A DNA stretch of 64,000 nucleotides from Anaerolineae bacterium (GCA_023382535.1 JAHDWA010000010.1:124001-188000), one strand, 5' to 3'; positions 42,703-53,545 are shown, counted from the stretch's first letter. Notes: generated by a model from the letters alone, not told the origin. Numbers and translations are program-made.

Positions 42703-44037
42703 CTAATTACTCTCTTGCAAAGCTTTTAAGGGTTTGGGCCAGTAATTAACTTTGGTCAGATGCTCGGCCAGGGCAGCGGGGTCTTCCGGGCCGGCCCCAA
42801 TGGGGTAGACGCCAAATTCGTAGGCGGCGTCAGCGGCGGCCAGGATGTTTTGCGGTGGCACGTCGCCCAGGATGTTGTGAATGGAAGCAAAGACATAACC
42901 GCCGCCGGGCGCAAAGATTTTGATGCGGCGGCGCACATCTTCGCGGACCTGCTCCGGCGTGCCGAAGGGTAAAATGCTGTGAGTGTCCACGCCGCCGCCC
43001 CAAAACGTGATATTCTTGCCAAAGCGGCGTTTCAACTCCATGCCGTCCATGTCGGCGGCATCGGTTTGAACGGTGTTGAAACAATCCATGCCGGCATCAA
43101 TTAACTCGGGCAGCAGGGTCATAACCGCCCCATCAGTGTGATAAAAAACCGCGGCCTGGCTGTTCTCGTGGACGGCCTGGAAAATCGCCTTGTGCCCAGG
43201 CAGAACAAATTCGCGGTAGATGTCCAGCTTCATCATCGGGCCGCGTTGGTGGCCGATGTCGTCGGCAAACATAAAGACATCAATGTATTCGCCGACGGTG
43301 CTCAAATAACGCTTAATGCCGGTGACCAGTTCATGGCTTAACCGCTCAAAAAAGTGATGGGCCAGCTTGGGCTCGGCCAGCATGTGCATATAAATAGTAT
43401 CCCAGCCGATGATGCCCTGGGCGTTTTCCAGCACCGTGCCAAAATAGTCGGCGACGACGGCTTTGTCGGTAGTTTCATGCAGACGCCTGGCAAACTCTCG
43501 CGCCCAGGCCAGTTCCTCATCCGATACCCGGATTCTGGCGATAAAGTTGCCGTCATAGGTATCAAACCAGTTGTCAATCTCCTGCGTGGTCGTCGCCTCA
43601 TGCAGCGGGTGATGGCGCAGCGAGAAGCCGTGCGTGCCCTCGCCCGGCGCTTCGGCAATTTTGACGTCGTGCTCGATCCATTCAAAGTCGCCGGAAGCGT
43701 TGCGGGCCGGATTGAAGCCGGCCGGAACCAGGAACTGCGTCCCATCCACAAAGCTCCACGGTTTGAACTCGACGTTGGGCAGGCCCAATGACATACGATA
43801 GCGCGGCAGGGTGACCGTATCGGTGTGCAGACGCTCGGCGATGGCCGGTTCAATTTCAGGAACCTGGATCCAGGTATGAAAGACCCGCGCCATGCCGCCG
43901 GTCAGCTCCAGATGGCGTTTGAGATTGCCGTAAGCAATCAGGTTGATGCCCGTCACCCCCGTGCCGCCGATGTCAATCGGCACCCGGTCGGCTTCCTCAT
44001 GGCGGATGGCCGCCCAAATTCGTTCGCGTGAGTTCAT
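42703..44037 (-). CDS. UroD-family protein, methyltransferase-like, copy 2
   Basis: A 444-residue UroD-superfamily protein, starting at the ATG at 44037 after GAGGAGTGG. It begins MNSRERIWAAIRHEEADRVPIDIGG, as methyltransferase-type members do. Near residue 315 it has VFYHTDGAVM where MtaA-type enzymes hold zinc with His-x-Cys; here the pattern is His-Thr-Asp. FWGGGVDTHSILPFGTPEQV near residue 365 is conserved across the copies in this window. It pairs with the downstream corrinoid protein. A plausible role is demethylating a substrate onto cobalt; the substrate is unproven. Confidence 0.9.
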   Translation of the reverse strand: MNSRERIWAAIRHEEADRVPIDIGGTGVTGINLIAYGNLKRHLELTGGMARVFHTWIQVPEIEPAIAERLHTDTVTLPRYRMSLGLPNVEFKPWSFVDGTQFLVPAGFNPARNASGDFEWIEHDVKIAEAPGEGTHGFSLRHHPLHEATTTQEIDNWFDTYDGNFIARIRVSDEELAWAREFARRLHETTDKAVVADYFGTVLENAQGIIGWDTIYMHMLAEPKLAHHFFERLSHELVTGIKRYLSTVGEYIDVFMFADDIGHQRGPMMKLDIYREFVLPGHKAIFQAVHENSQAAVFYHTDGAVMTLLPELIDAGMDCFNTVQTDAADMDGMELKRRFGKNITFWGGGVDTHSILPFGTPEQVREDVRRRIKIFAPGGGYVFASIHNILGDVPPQNILAAADAAYEFGVYPIGAGPEDPAALAEHLTKVNYWPKPLKALQESN

Positions 44038-44116
44038 GGTTCCACTCCTCAACAAAAAGTGTAGGATAAACTTTAGTTTGTCCACAAACGGGCAAGCTAA
44101 CAGCTTGCCCTACCGT

Positions 44117-44998
44117 TCAGGTAAAAGACCAGTATTGGCCGCGTTCGGCCACCCGGACAACCTGGGAAAATTCCGGGAAGGTTTCGTCAAATCTAGCCTT
44201 AAGCTGGGCATCGGTCAGCATGCCCCCCGGATCTTCCCAGCCGCTGTAGTGAACCAGGTAAGCCCCGTAGCGTTCCTGTTCCGGCTGGAACTGCAACTGT
44301 AACTGGGCCAAAAAGCCGGTGGTGATCAAATCCTCGACGCCGCTGTGCCCAATCTCCTCGGCCAGCGAACTCCAGGTGGTGGTCTCCAAAAAGGCCAGGG
44401 AGGGCTGGCACAAGTGTTCGATCTGTTGGAGGGGCAGCGTGGTGGTGTCCCAGCCGATAATAATCTTGTGCCGTCTTTTTAATTCAAACTCGATCAGGTA
44501 AATCACCGCTCCGTCAAAGTGATCTACCGGGATGGGCGTGATCCTGAAAAGACCGACCTGCACGGGCGTTTCGGGCATCAGTGGGTGATGGTGCAGTGTT
44601 TTTCCAGCCGTGTAGCCGTAGCGATGGGTGCTGAACAGGTGCTCCTGGGTCTCGCCGGTGCAAAAGATATGCAGCGGAGGCCGCACCTCCCGGAAATTCT
44701 GGCCCCGGCGCTGGCAGTAAATTTCGGAGAGGATCATCAGCTCGGCATGATGGTCAACATGGCCGTGCGTAATAAAAATGACGAGCGGCTCGTCCCAAAA
44801 ACTATCGGCGCAGCTATCGGCCAGCCCTTCGATGGTCCCCAGCCCGGCATCAAACAAAATATTCTGTTTGACTTGCCCCTCGACCTGATGGCTCAACAGC
44901 CCGGCGACTTGCCCCCCTTTGGACTGGCCCAGCCGCCGTTTCTCGATCCAGTAAGCGTAATCTTTGTTGATCTGCCGGTAAATGACCTGATTATTCAC
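44117..44998 (-). CDS. Metallo-beta-lactamase-fold hydrolase
   Basis: A 293-residue MBL-fold protein with the metal site THGHVDHHAE (His78, His80, Asp82, His83) and NILFDAGLGT just before it. Other probable ligands are PIPVDHFDGAVIYLIE near residue 158 and KIIIGWDTTTLP near residue 185. The GTG start overlaps the GH78 stop codon by four bases (GTGA), so it is translated with the rhamnosidase. It might hydrolyse a lactone, ester or sulfate/phosphate released during glycoside breakdown; the exact reaction is not determined by sequence. Confidence 0.85.
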   Translation of the reverse strand: MNNQVIYRQINKDYAYWIEKRRLGQSKGGQVAGLLSHQVEGQVKQNILFDAGLGTIEGLADSCADSFWDEPLVIFITHGHVDHHAELMILSEIYCQRRGQNFREVRPPLHIFCTGETQEHLFSTHRYGYTAGKTLHHHPLMPETPVQVGLFRITPIPVDHFDGAVIYLIEFELKRRHKIIIGWDTTTLPLQQIEHLCQPSLAFLETTTWSSLAEEIGHSGVEDLITTGFLAQLQLQFQPEQERYGAYLVHYSGWEDPGGMLTDAQLKARFDETFPEFSQVVRVAERGQYWSFT

Positions 44999-47120
44999 AA
45001 TATTCCGCCCTGTTCACGGGCAATTTCGGCCAGGTGGTAGCGCGGATGGGCCGAGAAGGCGTGACACTGCGAGCCGTCGGGAAAATCCACGTTCCAGTTT
45101 TCCCAGGTGGTAGGATAACCGGCCTGTACCCAGCGCCCCCAACGGAGGCGGATAATCTCGATGACTTGATCAGACCGGCCGCCCTGCCGGAGCGCTTCAA
45201 AAAGGTAGTGGTGCATGAAGGGACTGGCTAAAACCATTTTATCAGGAGCGGGTTCATCGTCGGGGTCCAGCGAACGGGCAGCAATGGCGTCCAGCAACGT
45301 CGCATGCTCATCCGGCGGGCTGGTTTGGGTCAAGACGGCCAGGGCGGCGGCCAGTTGGGAGAAGGTGGAGCGGGCGACATCGTCGTACCAGCGCCCCTGT
45401 TCCCAAAAGGTGGTCCGAATGGCCGCTTGCAGCGCGATGGTGCGAGCTTGCCACATCGCTGCCTCGTCGGTGGCCAGGTTGAGAGTGTCGGCTAATTGGC
45501 TGGCCCGTTGTAAGGCCAAAACGTAGTGCAGGTTATAAACAGCGCTGGGTTCGGTGCGGGCCAGGGGCGCCCAATCCAAAAAGAGACGCCGTCCCGGCTG
45601 GCTCAGGAGCAGGCCGTTCGGGTTAAGGTCTTGCTGGAAGCGATCCAGCATTTTGACCAGCGTGGGCCACATCTGGCCGATAAATTCATTGTCGCCGGTC
45701 AATTTTTGGTAAAGCTGCAATAGTTCAACCCACATAAAGTTGTAATCAACAATCGTGTAGGCATGCACTTCGCCGGGCAGGACGCTGGGCAAGACGCCAT
45801 CGGGATAAGCGCCTTGAGCCGCCATCTCGATCACTTGCCGCAGCGGGCGGACATCATTGCTCAGAGCGGCCATGATCAAGCTCTGGGGCAGGGCATCGCC
45901 GACCCACTGCGAGCTTTCCCGCCAGGTGCTGTCTACAAAGCCATCTTGCAGGCAGGCGTGAAAGGTGGTTTCGCACATGGTAATGATGCCGGCCAGCAGC
46001 GGGTCCTGAGGGTTCAAGGGACGGGTAATCTCCAAAGGATACTCGGCGACGCGGGCGTGGAAGCGCACTCGAAAATCAGGGCCGGTCGGTCCGACGAGTT
46101 GAAACAACAGGTAGCGACCGCCGCGCAAGGCAAACGTTTCGGCTTCCTGGCTGCCAGGGCGCAGCCGAAAACGGTCGGTCAGGCGGACCCGGCAGTAGGT
46201 TTCGGGCTCGGAGAGGACGAGCTGGCCGTCTCGAATCTTCTCGGCGTAGCTAACGGCGAGCTGTTCCTGCCCGCCGGCCCCTTCAATTTCGACCCAGCCC
46301 TGACCGGCGAAATCCCGTCCCAGGTCAAACAGCCAGTAGAAAGACTCGCCTGAGCTCAGGCCGGCTCTGAACCAGCCGCTGTCCTGAACCGGATCTGCTT
46401 GAGGAGCCGCCGCGAACCAACCCTCGCGTAAAGCCAGGTGGGGGTCAGGAGAGGCGGGGGAGGTAGGGAGATGGCGGGTTTCGAGCAGGGTCAGGGTCGC
46501 TTCACGCTCGACGAGAAGAGGCAGGGAACGGAGGCGCAGGTTGGTCCAGGGATAGCCGCCCACCGGCGCGACCAGGCGGGCCGCAGCCCACATAGCATCA
46601 TCGTAGAGGCCATGCGGGTCGGTCCAATTGTCGGCCAGGTTCAGGTCGCGGTCTTCCACGCCGCTGCCGTAAATCGAAACACGCGGGACGAGCGTGGCAA
46701 ACGAGGGGTCGCGCCGGGTAAGCCAGTTGGTATGAGTCGCCAGGACGCTCTGGCCGTCGCAAACCAGATGGGCCAGCAGGCCGGCCACCCCCCGGTGAAC
46801 GTAGGCAAAATGGGAGTAACCCGGCTGGTACACCTGCACGGCCAGGGTGTTGAAACCGGCTTGCAGATAGGGAGTCACGTCGAGGCGATCCACGCTTTGG
46901 GCCTGAGGATAGCTGCGAGCGGGGCCGTGGGCCACAAATTGGCCGTTGACCCACAATTTGTAACGGCTGTCGGCGGTAATAAACAGTTCGGCCTGGCCGG
47001 GCGGCCGCTCCAGGTGCCAGTGGGCCGGGGAGCGGAAGCAAAGATAAGTCTCGTGCAAGTCAAAGGGGTGGGCCGAACCGATCCAAACCGCGCTTTCAGG
47101 AAATTCCAGAGGCGGTTGAG

Positions 47121-47124
<4 letters not shown>
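44995..47124 (-). CDS. Alpha-L-rhamnosidase-like glycoside hydrolase (GH78-like)
   Basis: A 709-residue protein without signal peptide, hence cytoplasmic. The N-terminal 180 residues are beta-sandwich-like (AELFITADSRYKLWVNGQFVAHGPAR). The C-terminal half is an (alpha/alpha)6 barrel with FVDSTWRESSQWVGDALPQSLIM near residue 400, corresponding to the acidic catalytic region of GH78 (normally ...RDE..GW.GDA). A concluding helical and beta part follows. It is shorter than typical secreted GH78 enzymes (about 900-1000). GTG start overlaps the UroD stop. Together with the mutarotase and ABC transporter it would release L-rhamnose or a related 6-deoxyhexose from an imported oligoglycoside. Confidence 0.82.
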
Positions 47125-48101
<977 letters not shown>

Positions 48102-48110
48102 AGCTTTCCT

Positions 48111-48206
48111 TTCAGGTTGCAAGGTGACAGGTCGCAGGGTAGCAGGTAGACTGCGGCTATGACCTGCAACCTGTGACTCTGCGACTCTGCTACCTGCTAC
48201 TCTGCA
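48111..48206. repeat. Heptad-repeat inverted element F
   Basis: The left arm has aggttgc, aaggtga, caggtcg, cagggta, gcaggta; the right arm has gacctgc, aacctgt, gactctg, cgactct, gctacct, gctactc. The ends (gttgca...gtagcaggtag and ctacctgctac...tgcaac) are complementary. The stop codon of the DUF4037 gene (48197-48199) lies within it. Confidence 0.75.
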
Positions 48207-49246
48207 ACTTCCAAATTTAGCAGCTTATCCCATGCGGCCAGGTCCAGCCCGGCGACGTAGCCGCTGTGGAACTGCTCCAGATAAATCTGGTCCCAAACCG
48301 GCACCAGCGGGATTAAATCAGCCGGCAGCCCCTGGAGAATCTGGGCGTAGGCGTGCTCCAGCAGGCGGTAGCCGGAGGTCGGCGAGACGGCGAATTTGGG
48401 ATGGGGCGCAATCAGGCCATCGGCGACCATCGTCGCATCCAGAACATCGGATAGCTGATGCAGCAGGTCCAGTTTGCGTTCCCAGGGAGTGGAGAGGTGA
48501 ACCGCTTCGGATACAATGGGGTAAAGCGGAGCGGCCAGGCGGGGGAGTCGCTCAAAGTAGGCCAGCAGCCACTTATCGTAGGGGAAATACTGTTTATCCA
48601 GCAGAAAGGCCAGTTGCACGCCCAGGCGAATGGACCGGGCAAAAGCGATGGTGGCGAATAGTTCATTGTGGCGAAGGAGGGCGCGCTTGACGGCGTAAAC
48701 GCCCATGCCGGAAAAGTAACGACACCAGTGGGCGATCCGCCGCAGCCACACCGGCTCTGGGTAGTAGGCGTTAAATTTTTGGCGGATCTCGCTGAAACGC
48801 TCGGAGGGATCGTGCCAGACCTCGCCGCCGATGAGATGCTGCACTTCCTCTTCCGGCACATTGAGCCACTCGGCATAAGTTTCGGGCGCGTGGTCCAGGC
48901 CAATGGTTCGCCGCAGAAAGGCTTCCAGGCTGCCCATGGCTAGCCCGATGCCGGTATACCCTTCGCGCAAGGGGTGTCCCTGGTAGGTGGCGGGCAGGTT
49001 AGCGCCCACTACCTGGATAATTTCGTCGCACCGTTCCTGGCAAATCTCCTCAGGGACCAGGGCATTAATGCGAAGCCCCCAGTGGTGATCGCTGGAGTAT
49101 TCGTCGTCCAGTCTCAAGACTTCGGAGCCGTAACCAAAGACACCAAAAGCGGTTTGGGCAGTTTCAGCCGGAAACTCGCGCTCCAGGATGGGTTTGACGA
49201 TTTCGTTGAAGAACTCACGACTCACATCAATAATTGACTCGGTCAC
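48197..49246 (-). CDS. DUF4037 protein (nucleotidyltransferase-like fold)
   Basis: A 349-residue protein with GTG start at 49246 (AGGGGGAC upstream). The N-terminal half has FGYGSEVLRLDDEYSSDHHWGLRI near residue 37, the DUF4037 hallmark that resembles a nucleotidyltransferase GS...D.D core, followed by long helical repeats rich in aromatic residues. Function is unassigned. It sits between two UroD-family genes in the sugar/corrinoid cluster. The C-terminus LNLEVAE ends inside a heptad repeat, like LivM (KVAE), which suggests that the repeat shaped the end of the coding sequence. Confidence 0.85.
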   Translation of the reverse strand: MTESIIDVSREFFNEIVKPILEREFPAETAQTAFGVFGYGSEVLRLDDEYSSDHHWGLRINALVPEEICQERCDEIIQVVGANLPATYQGHPLREGYTGIGLAMGSLEAFLRRTIGLDHAPETYAEWLNVPEEEVQHLIGGEVWHDPSERFSEIRQKFNAYYPEPVWLRRIAHWCRYFSGMGVYAVKRALLRHNELFATIAFARSIRLGVQLAFLLDKQYFPYDKWLLAYFERLPRLAAPLYPIVSEAVHLSTPWERKLDLLHQLSDVLDATMVADGLIAPHPKFAVSPTSGYRLLEHAYAQILQGLPADLIPLVPVWDQIYLEQFHSGYVAGLDLAAWDKLLNLEVAE

Positions 49247-49288
49247 AATAAGTCCCCCTATCTTAAGGTTTTTGATTCGCCTATCAGG

Positions 49289-49320
49289 TGACTGGCACTT
49301 CAAAGTGAAAGTGCCAGTCA
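49289..49320. repeat. Perfect 11-base inverted repeat upstream of DUF4037 gene
   Basis: Arms tgactggcact (49289-49299) and agtgccagtca (49310-49320) surround a ten-base centre. It lies between two reverse genes and may be a terminator or processing site. Confidence 0.6.
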
Positions 49321-49334
49321 TCTGAGCAGTACTT

Positions 49335-50621
49335 TTAGATTTTGCCTCGGTGGTCAATCAGATTATTCAGTTTGTTCCGGTAATACTTAAACTCTTCCCA
49401 CGGCACCTCGGGCGGAATCAGGTGGTCGCCGAAGGGGATATAGCCGCCTGATTGCAATAAGAAGGCCACGTCTTCCAGAAACTCGTCAATCCGCTTGGGT
49501 CCCAAAGTAATATCACTTTTGGGGATGCCGCCCATCATTTGAAGCCGGGGATAGTTTTTGCGGGCTGTCACCACATCCATGCCGGCGCTGACTTCCATCG
49601 GATACAGCCCGGTGACTCCGGCTTCAAGGAACAGGGGAATCAGCCGGGCGCAGTTGCCGTCGGTATCCACCAGGATGATGTTCACGCCCTTGCTCTTGAG
49701 GAAGCCGGTAATTTGCTTGTAGTAGGGGGTCATGAACTCTTTGAATGTGGCCGGCGAAACCATCGAGTCCTTGGTGGCGGAGATGTCTTCCCAGATATGG
49801 GCCACATCAACCTCAACCTGGGCAAAAACTTCCTCCCAGATGGCGATCCACAGATTCGTCAGGTGCTGCAAGATGTCGTGGAGCAAGTCGGGCTGGTCAT
49901 AGTAATAGTAGAACAGATTCTTGTAGCCCAACAGGTGAACCAGCGTGCCGAAGAAACCGCAGGGATAACCGCCCACCGCCAGCGGGTAGTCCCGATTTCT
50001 GTACTCGTCCAGCAGTTCCGGCCAATGGGCCGGGAAGCGGGCGGAAATATTGTCCAGCCGCATCCGCTCATTCTTAATTTCAAGCCAGGTGTCCCAATCC
50101 TTGATCGGCCAGGACATCGAAATCGGAATGACCCCTTCGGCTTTCTGAAAGCGGCGGGTGATGCCGTCAATATCCACGTAATTGACAAACTTCTCGTTTT
50201 CATCGAGGATGATTGGCTCATATTTGGGGTACAAAAGCTGCTCGACATGTACCAGGGCCGTACTTTTATCAAAACCGAAGTAATCGGCCACGTCCAGGTC
50301 CAGCGGAAAACCCTGGCTGGGCCAGTAGAGGGCGCCCCCCCAGATGCCGATCCCGTCCGGCAAGGTGATCTTTCGCTGCCGCTCGCCGTAGGTTTTTTCA
50401 AACAGGTTTTTATCCTTGCGCCACTCGTGCGACCAGGCTGTCGTATAGAGCGATGAAGACATCGTCGAAATCTTGGTAGCAATGGCCGGGTAATTTTTCT
50501 CAGGCAGCCCCTCTTTGTACCAGCGCTTGATAGTCCCGCCCCAGTAACCAAATTCCCACTTGGGAGCGCTGACGGTGGGGTTAAAATTCATTGTTTCCAG
50601 AAACCGCTCGCGCGTGTTCAT
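49335..50621 (-). CDS. UroD-family protein, methyltransferase-like, copy 4
   Basis: A 428-residue UroD-superfamily protein starting at the ATG at 50621 (GGAG seven bases upstream). It begins MNTRERFLETMNFNPTVSAPKWEFGYWGG, typical of a divergent subgroup. In the zinc position it has ILVDTDGNCARLIPLFLEAG, so even the histidine kept in the other copies is replaced by Asp. PRLQMMGGIPKSDITLGPKRIDEFLEDV near residue 350 resembles the GG-(I/V)D element of relatives. It is likely to act on a different substrate from the other copies, or to have a non-catalytic role. Confidence 0.87.
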   Translation of the reverse strand: MNTRERFLETMNFNPTVSAPKWEFGYWGGTIKRWYKEGLPEKNYPAIATKISTMSSSLYTTAWSHEWRKDKNLFEKTYGERQRKITLPDGIGIWGGALYWPSQGFPLDLDVADYFGFDKSTALVHVEQLLYPKYEPIILDENEKFVNYVDIDGITRRFQKAEGVIPISMSWPIKDWDTWLEIKNERMRLDNISARFPAHWPELLDEYRNRDYPLAVGGYPCGFFGTLVHLLGYKNLFYYYYDQPDLLHDILQHLTNLWIAIWEEVFAQVEVDVAHIWEDISATKDSMVSPATFKEFMTPYYKQITGFLKSKGVNIILVDTDGNCARLIPLFLEAGVTGLYPMEVSAGMDVVTARKNYPRLQMMGGIPKSDITLGPKRIDEFLEDVAFLLQSGGYIPFGDHLIPPEVPWEEFKYYRNKLNNLIDHRGKI

Positions 50622-50664
50622 AGGTGATCTCCATTCAAGAAATGGTCCATAATTGCTCACCACC

Positions 50665-50792
50665 TTAGCTGGGATTGAAATCCCAGGCTAAAAGCTGAAG
50701 TCGGCTCAAAGCCGACTCAAAAAAGTGATTTTAAGCGGAGTTAGTGCGCTTTAGCATACTTTAGTTATTAGCCCTGAGCTTCAGCTCGGGGC
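50665..50792. repeat. Three short hairpins in the gap between UroD-family and corrinoid genes
   Basis: Stems: tgggatt/aatccca (50670-50685), agtcggct/agccgact with loop caa (50699-50717), and gccctgagc/gctcggggc with loop ttca (50771-50792, one G-T pair). All are clean palindromes of the type seen as dispersed repeats. They could separate transcription units. Confidence 0.6.
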
Positions 50793-50823
50793 GAACGCGG
50801 GAGACACGTTACAATGGCTCTAT

Positions 50824-51459
50824 TTAAGCCGCTCCCACCAACGCTTTAGCCACCCTGGCGGCGCTGCCTGCGTCGGGGGCAAATCCATCCGCGCCGACGC
50901 TGGCGGCATAAGCCTCGGTCACCGGCGCGCCGCCGATGATCACTTTGACCTGGTTACGGACCCCTGCCTCGGTTAGCGCGCTGAGAGTGGTGCTGATGGC
51001 GGCCATCGTGGTCGTCAGCAAGGCCGACATGCCTATCAGGTCAGGTTTTTGCTCCTGGACCACCGCCACGAACTGCTCCGGGGACACATCCGTACCCAGA
51101 TCAATCACCTCAAAACCGGCTCCTTCTAACATCATGGCCACCAGATTCTTGCCGATGTCGTGTAAATCGCCGGCCACCGTACCGACCACCACTTTCCCCA
51201 ACGATTTGACATTCCCCTCCTGCAAATGGGGCTTGAGGAGATTGACGCCGGTCTGCATCGCTCGGGCAGCGATGAGCATTTCGGGGACAAATTTCTCGCC
51301 CATTTCAAACAAACGACCCACTTCGTCCATTGCCGGGATACAGGCTTCATTCAGAATTTGATCGGCGGGAAGGCCCGCCTCTAACGCCGCCTGGACAGCA
51401 GTGGCGGCATTTTTGGCGTTTCCCGAGAGAATAGCTGCGTAAACAGCTTCAAGACTCAT
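50824..51459 (-). CDS. Corrinoid (cobalamin-binding) methyl carrier protein, copy 2
   Basis: A 211-residue MtaC-like protein. GTVAGDLHDIGKNLVAMMLEGAGFEVIDLG near residue 94 supplies the cobalt-ligating His; SALLTTTMAAI and IIGGAPVTEAYAASVGADGFAPDAGSA complete the B12 fold. The N-terminus (ILSGNAKNAATAVQAALEAGLPADQIL) is the helical cap. It is clearly paralogous to the protein at 42024. It lies next to UroD-family copy 5 (27 bases) and within reach of copy 4. GGGAG precedes the ATG. Confidence 0.93.
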   Translation of the reverse strand: MSLEAVYAAILSGNAKNAATAVQAALEAGLPADQILNEACIPAMDEVGRLFEMGEKFVPEMLIAARAMQTGVNLLKPHLQEGNVKSLGKVVVGTVAGDLHDIGKNLVAMMLEGAGFEVIDLGTDVSPEQFVAVVQEQKPDLIGMSALLTTTMAAISTTLSALTEAGVRNQVKVIIGGAPVTEAYAASVGADGFAPDAGSAARVAKALVGAA

Positions 51460-51486
51460 AGATGGTACTCCCTTTCAACTTAAAGA

Positions 51487-52587
51487 TTAAGCATAAACGC
51501 CGTACTTCTTAACGGCGTTAATAAAAGTCTCGACGTTCTCCATAGATGTGTCCACCTGGATGATGTGGGCCGGAGAGACCATGTAGCCGCCGCTCCGCCC
51601 CAGTACCTCAATTTTGGCCTTGACGTCGGCCTCGATCTCGGCGGGTGTGCCGAAAGGCAGCAGTCTCTGCTGGTCAATGGCGCCCCAGAAAGAAAGTTTA
51701 TCGCCAAACTTGCTCTTGAGGTCTTCGGGATCGTGGCCCGGCACATTTGGCTGAACCGGGTTAAAAACTTCCAGGCCGACTTCAATCCACTCGCCCAGGA
51801 TCGGCGCGACCGCCCCATCGCAGTGCTGCATAATCATCACGTTGGGATTGACCGCCTTGAGCGCGGCGTAAATCTCCCGGTAGCGTTCTTTGAAATACTG
51901 GCGCCACATGGCCGGCGAGATGAGCATGCCGTTCTGCGCCCCAAAATCATCGCCGGACCAGACGCCGTCCACCCCCATCGAGACCAGTCTCTTGCCGACA
52001 GCCAGGGCAAAGTTTTTGGTCTTTTCGATGAGCACCTCGATATACGGCTCCTCTGTGGCCAGATCCATCAGCAGCTTCTGCAAGCCGACCAACTGCTGCA
52101 TCATATCGAACATGGTCAGTTCCATATCGCCGACGATAAAGTAATCGTTCTTATACTTCTCGATGTACACAGCGGCGTCGTCAAAGCGGCCTTCGGCCAG
52201 AGGGTCAGGAAACTCGAAATCTTCGACTTCTTGCGACTCACTCACGTTGGCCAGGGGATGGGTGACCACATCCATGTAGACCGGTCCCTGGCGCATCTTC
52301 ATCTTGAACTCGTTGGTGATGTAGCCTTTCTCATCCCGGGGATGCTCGTAGCCCCGGGGCAGGCTGCCGCCGACGATGACACAATCACTGCCCATCGCCA
52401 CCCGCAAATCGTTGGCCGAGATGCGGTAGGTCACATCTTCGTAATAAGAGGTGGTATAGTGGACCGGGAGGCCGTACTTTTGACCAAACTTGTCGAGTAG
52501 GCCGCGTGACAGGTCAAACTGAAGCGGGACGCGGTCGGGGAGACCCTGCCGGGTCAAGGCGAGACGGACACGTTCTTTGGAATTCAT
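51487..52587 (-). CDS. UroD-family protein, methyltransferase-like, copy 5
   Basis: A 366-residue UroD-superfamily protein (ATG at 52587 after AGGAAAGGAG). It begins MNSKERVRLALTRQGLPDRVPLQFDLSR. SGDDFGAQNGMLISPAMWRQYFKERY lies near residue 215, IMQHCDGAVAPILGEWIEVG near residue 255 (His-Cys-Asp, not His-x-Cys), FWGAIDQQRLLPFGTPAEIEADV near residue 300, and SGGYMVSPAHIIQ near the end. It is directly upstream of the corrinoid protein 50824-51459, making a probable methyltransferase/carrier pair. Confidence 0.9.
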   Translation of the reverse strand: MNSKERVRLALTRQGLPDRVPLQFDLSRGLLDKFGQKYGLPVHYTTSYYEDVTYRISANDLRVAMGSDCVIVGGSLPRGYEHPRDEKGYITNEFKMKMRQGPVYMDVVTHPLANVSESQEVEDFEFPDPLAEGRFDDAAVYIEKYKNDYFIVGDMELTMFDMMQQLVGLQKLLMDLATEEPYIEVLIEKTKNFALAVGKRLVSMGVDGVWSGDDFGAQNGMLISPAMWRQYFKERYREIYAALKAVNPNVMIMQHCDGAVAPILGEWIEVGLEVFNPVQPNVPGHDPEDLKSKFGDKLSFWGAIDQQRLLPFGTPAEIEADVKAKIEVLGRSGGYMVSPAHIIQVDTSMENVETFINAVKKYGVYA

Positions 52588-52604
52588 AACCTACTCCTTT
52601 CCTG

Positions 52605-53456
52605 TTAGAGTTTAGATGTTGCTTGTAATACCTTGGTTAAGATCAACTGCTGGCCGGCCAGACTGGGATGCAGCCCGTCGGCCAGGTAGAGGCTTGGATC
52701 GGGATTGAGGCTAAAAGCATTAACCAGGTCAACCAACGGCAGGTTGTGCCGCCCGGTCAGGTCGCGCACAGCATCAGCGCATGCCTGAACATCGGCGTTG
52801 TCCCAGGTCATGCGCACGGCGGCAAAATCGGGGCTGGTATTGGCCACACTTTCGACCACCGGCGCCGGAGTCAGCAAGACAGGTCGAGCCGGAGTATATT
52901 TCAAAAAGCCCTCGACAATGCCGGTCAGATTCGCCGTATATTCAGCCAGGGAAACCAGGGTTTTGGTCGGCGGCCCCCCGAACTTTTTGCAATCGTTGAC
53001 CCCAACCATGATAAAAACCCAATCGGGCTGGTGGGCCAAAAACTGGGTAAAGGTGTTTTCCAGGATGTGAGTCGAAGTGTAACCGGATTGGGCCACATTA
53101 ATCACCTGAATCCCATCATCTGGACGGCACTGGGCCAACATCGCTTCGAGCAGCCAGACATAACCGTAGCGATAGATCGTGATCGAGTCGCCAACAGCCA
53201 TGACCTTTCCCCCTGCCCGGATAGGCCATCGTTCGACGACCTGGGCCAGTTCCGGCTCTGCGAGCAGCGCCTGGGCGATATTGTTGATCTCCGTCTTAAC
53301 CTGCCCCACATAGGCCAAAAACTGCGCTTCGGTGATGTGGCACATCGCCGCTGCCGCCGCGGGCGATACATCCAGCCCCAATGCCGCCGGCACCCAGTGC
53401 AGGTTAAAGTCAATCAAAAAGGCGATTTCTGGGGCAAGTTTAACGTTGGTTGACAT
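52605..53456 (-). CDS. SGNH/GDSL-family hydrolase
   Basis: A 283-residue hydrolase starting at the ATG at 53456 (GGGAG upstream). The SGNH fold is indicated by MAVGDSITIYRYGYVW near residue 105 (Ser nucleophile in GDSIT), IMVGVNDCKKFGGPPTKT near residue 180 (the GxND block), and LYLADGLHPSLAGQQLI near residue 265 (catalytic Asp and His in DGLHP). It has no signal peptide. It would remove acyl (for example acetyl) esters, consistent with de-esterifying an imported sugar. It lies between the ABC permease and UroD copy 5. Confidence 0.88.
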   Translation of the reverse strand: MSTNVKLAPEIAFLIDFNLHWVPAALGLDVSPAAAAAMCHITEAQFLAYVGQVKTEINNIAQALLAEPELAQVVERWPIRAGGKVMAVGDSITIYRYGYVWLLEAMLAQCRPDDGIQVINVAQSGYTSTHILENTFTQFLAHQPDWVFIMVGVNDCKKFGGPPTKTLVSLAEYTANLTGIVEGFLKYTPARPVLLTPAPVVESVANTSPDFAAVRMTWDNADVQACADAVRDLTGRHNLPLVDLVNAFSLNPDPSLYLADGLHPSLAGQQLILTKVLQATSKL

Positions 53457-53475
53457 TCCGAACTCCCACAAAAAC

Positions 53476-53545
53476 GGTTATCAGTTATTCTCACTGATTA
53501 CTGATTACTTTTTCACTGACCACTGCTCTCTGCTTCCTGCTTGCT
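53476..53545. repeat. Heptad-repeat element G overlapping a gene end
   Basis: Contiguous 7-mers ggttatc, agttatt, ctcactg, attactg, attactt, tttcact, gaccact, gctctct, gcttcct, gcttgct. The permease stop codon (53513-53515) and its last codons lie inside. Confidence 0.7.
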
